Source: Synchiropus splendidus
Lineage: Eukaryota; Chordata; Actinopteri; Syngnathiformes; Callionymidae
Length of the DNA: 64,000 bases
Direction of reading: 5' to 3'
NCBI RefSeq assembly: GCF_027744825.2
Contig: NC_071336.1
Location: forward strand, 12,153,001-12,217,000
This document shows positions 61,589 through 64,000 of this stretch, piece after piece. A program made the translations under genes and the position numbers. Each line of letters starts with the position of its first letter. Position 1 is the first letter of the stretch. Under the pieces are notes generated by a model. That model saw nothing but the letters and a program-made list of their open reading frames with translations. It made no database searches and was not told the origin of the DNA.

Positions 61589-62198
61589 TTACATCATCAT
61601 TGTACCATTGCGCCATTTTCTTTCCAGGGCAAAAATCAGTCTTGTCTGTAACAAAACAAAAGAATAACCAAATATTAAGCCCGACAGGCGTCTTGCTTTG
61701 GACTTGGTCCCACACTGGAGCAGTCCTGCATAGATGTCCAGCTTTGATCTAGAGCCAGGAGACTGAGGGCCACAGGAGGGGGTCTGCCTGGGCTCTGGCC
61801 CCGGTCTCAGGAGCGGAGCAGGTGTGGGGAACAGTCTGTCCACGATGATCCTCACAGTCATCTCCTCACACTCGATGTCCACTGAAACTCACAGCCTGTC
61901 ACATTGTTGAGCCTCAACACCAGCACTATATATCTGGAGCAGATCTTGGGCGGTGGTGTGATGCATTCACTGTCCAGGTGGTCAATAAGAAAACTCTGCT
62001 TCCCTCATGAAAAATAAAGTAACAAATCTGAGCACGCAATTTCTCCCACAACCGTTTCATGAATGTTGGGTAATATTTTTATCGTGTTGCATGAAGTTGT
62101 ACTTTTTTTAATGACGTGGGAGCCTCACACAGGTGAATATAAACCAAAAACACAGCAGCAGAGGAGAACGACGCGTAGTTTGGCGGTGGTGGCGACAT
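61589..62198 (-). CDS. Speculative two-exon small secreted-type protein
   Basis: Model: complement(join(61589..61881, 62129..62198)), 120 aa. Exon 1 starts MSPPPP and has a short hydrophobic segment (SSAAVFLVYIHL) that could be a signal peptide. It ends at CTGT|GTGAGG. The 247-bp intron ends GTTTCAG|TGG and the phase-1 join keeps frame. Exon 2 begins with a DIECEEMTVRIIVDRLF segment, continues through a proline-rich stretch and contains LQCGTKSK. The stop is followed at once by AATAAA-type sequence. The spaced Cys residues and the CGTK element weakly recall ZP-N-like small secreted proteins (PLAC1/OOSP type). I do not recognise an ortholog. An internal TTTTGTTACAG in exon 2 could instead be the acceptor of a different structure. 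Confidence 0.28.
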
Positions 62199-64000
62199 CT
62201 TGTGAGTGAAGAGAAGCTTGAGATGCGCTTCGGTGCAGTTGGTACCGAGCACACAACCTGAGCGCTCACTTAACAGAGAACGAACATTATTGAAAATGAC
62301 TCGGTAATTTAATATTTCTGACAGTTCAATTATAATTCACGCGAACTGCGTCATTCTAACAAGTGAAAGAACAGGAGAGACTGGAGTGCGACTATGAGTC
62401 TTTAATGTTTCCAGGTCAGAATCACAGCGTACAGTGTAGAACAGAAAATCATCACCTCTGTATTTATATACTTTATATTTCACCCAACGTTTGTCTTCAT
62501 GTCAACAGAGAATCATAAAAAAAAAAGAGACGACAGGTGCAGTCCGGGAACATACTGACCATGAACAGTCAGTGTTGGAGGGACACTTCATGTCCTGGAT
62601 TTGAGCTCAAAGCACCATTAAATGACGTCAAACTGAGTACAAAATTTGTTTTTTATTTTTTCCATTTGCTGCTCTAATCATGTGGGGTACTGAGGTCAGG
62701 CACAAGGGGGCAGTAGTGAAACGCTCTCCTGACACCTGACTAATCTGGCTCAAGCGTTCTGCCTCATCCCGGAGGTTTCTTCCATCCATTCTATTTTTGG
62801 ATGGTTACTACAGTAAGAAAAGCAATATAGGAGCAGAAGCATCACTGCTAATGCAGAGGGAGATTCTTTGCGACTGATTGTTGACCGCCCATTGCAGAAT
62901 TTTGAGGAGATATTCAGGCAGCAAATGCTGACATCAGTGACCCGACCTTACACAGAGGGTCATCCAGGTCTGGCAGATGGTCTCTATTATCTTGAAGAAC
63001 ATGTCGGGTGTGACGGGGTGAGACAGTCTGAGCCCGACCGGGCACATGCTGTTGTGTCATCACTGCCAGATTCCGATGTGAGGACACCAGCCTTCAACCA
63101 TGGTGAGGGGGATGGATGGATCCTACTGCTGGGTATTTGTGTCAGAGTTCGGCTGAGAAGCATCATAGTTTCCCAGGACTTGTCCCAAATCTAATCCCAT
63201 CATTTGATGAAGGCTGTCTGAGATTGCTTCGAGTGGCACCGAGGTTTGCCACAGACACAAAGACTAACACAACCTGACACGTACAGAGAGAAGAGCGGGC
63301 AAGACAGCCTCATCGATGGGTGCACACATCATGTCACATTAAAAAAACAAAACCATTTCACAGCGTAACGCTTGATCCCAACACTTGTAAAGGAGGCATC
63401 TCATGGTACGACAGCCCTCATGTATGTACAGCACTTAAGCGGCAGCGATAAAGTAGCTACACGTGTCGACCATCCAGACCACAAAGTCCTGAAACCGCCA
63501 ATGAAAGGCAAAGCCGGTGTTTCATCGCTCATTCCTGTGAGGAGTTACTCTGACACAGTTCAGCCTGCAGGAGAAACACCCAGGGATAGTGTCGTGATCA
63601 GAGAAACTGTAGGCTCAGCTATAAATATGGATCAACTTCCACCGCTGCGTTACACTGACTGATGTGGAAAGCTCTCGCTCCCAACTTGGTACTGGAATTA
63701 AGTCACATGCCGTGTTATGAGTAAGTGATTATGAGGTCAAGATATAAGTGTAAAACCTCTAGTCCATTCCAGAAGTTGGGACTGCATCATCTGCTGCCCT
63801 GCAGGTTTATTTCAGCTTTTTTCATCGCAGGAAATGAATATGCCGGAGAGAGGAGAAGAGATACCTGACATCTTCTGACAAGGCTTGAATATTTCATCAG
63901 AAATGAGAAGGAACATGCTGTATCTATCAACTTAAATATCAGCTTTGAGCGAGAACAGCAGCGGGGTAGTGACCTCTGTGATCACTCACACCTTCAGCGC
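62199..64000. other. Window end, no supported gene
   Basis: CpG content is raised near 62,165-62,280. Open frames at 62,868-63,194 and 63,372-63,662 (plus) have no recognised domain. A small A run lies at 62,517-62,526. Confidence 0.4.

Noticed and set aside
1..64000. CRISPR arrays, operons, bacterial promoters, rRNA or tRNA genes
   Set aside because: The sequence is vertebrate-like, and I saw no spacer arrays or recognisable structural RNA genes by eye; a covariance-model scan would be needed to exclude a diverged tRNA.

Overview
The window is vertebrate nuclear DNA, most probably from a percomorph teleost fish. It has short GT-AG introns, AATAAA signals, CpG-rich first exons, fish-type transposon debris, and recognisable fish POP7 and EPO genes. 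There are no bacterial features such as operons or ribosome binding sites. Gene models come from reading frames and splice signals only; no search was run.

Positions 1-36,600 hold a cluster of very large interferon-inducible GTPase (VLIG/GVIN-like) units. Copy 1 lies on the minus strand (coding 698-5598, candidate promoter and 5' UTR exon near 11,089-11,194). A deletion-riddled pseudogene lies on the same strand (14,110-15,523, relic first exon near 17,105). Copy 2 lies on the plus strand (coding 31,376-36,285, candidate promoter and 5' UTR exon 27,342-27,454). The three units share a recognisable non-coding first exon around GTGCACC, ending at an AAG|GTA donor. Copies 1 and 2 also have IRF/ISRE-like elements just upstream of a TATA box, as expected for interferon-driven genes. 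The two full-length copies are nearly identical through most of their length but differ in blocks. Copy 2 has lost four residues just after its P-loop. The gaps contain a 1.1 kb foldback element, Ty3/gypsy remnants, a Pogo-like transposon relic, a LINE reverse-transcriptase relic, an 80 bp hairpin MITE and several dispersed repeats.

Positions 39,700-52,500 hold two convergent housekeeping/hormone genes. POP7 (RNase P/MRP subunit Rpp20, plus strand) has its coding region in one exon after at least one non-coding exon. EPO (erythropoietin, minus strand) has four clear coding exons at 42,335-43,741. Its 13-nt first coding exon is most likely at 52,404-52,416 inside a CpG-rich block, which makes intron 1 about 8.7 kb. 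POP7 and EPO are also neighbours in mammals, so the pair is conserved synteny.

Positions 52,500-64,000 are gene-poor. I see a degraded RTE-type LINE, a common fish dispersed repeat, and one speculative two-exon ORF (61,589-62,198, minus) encoding a 120-residue, possibly secreted protein. Most other open frames in the window are antisense shadows of the two VLIG genes or of EPO.
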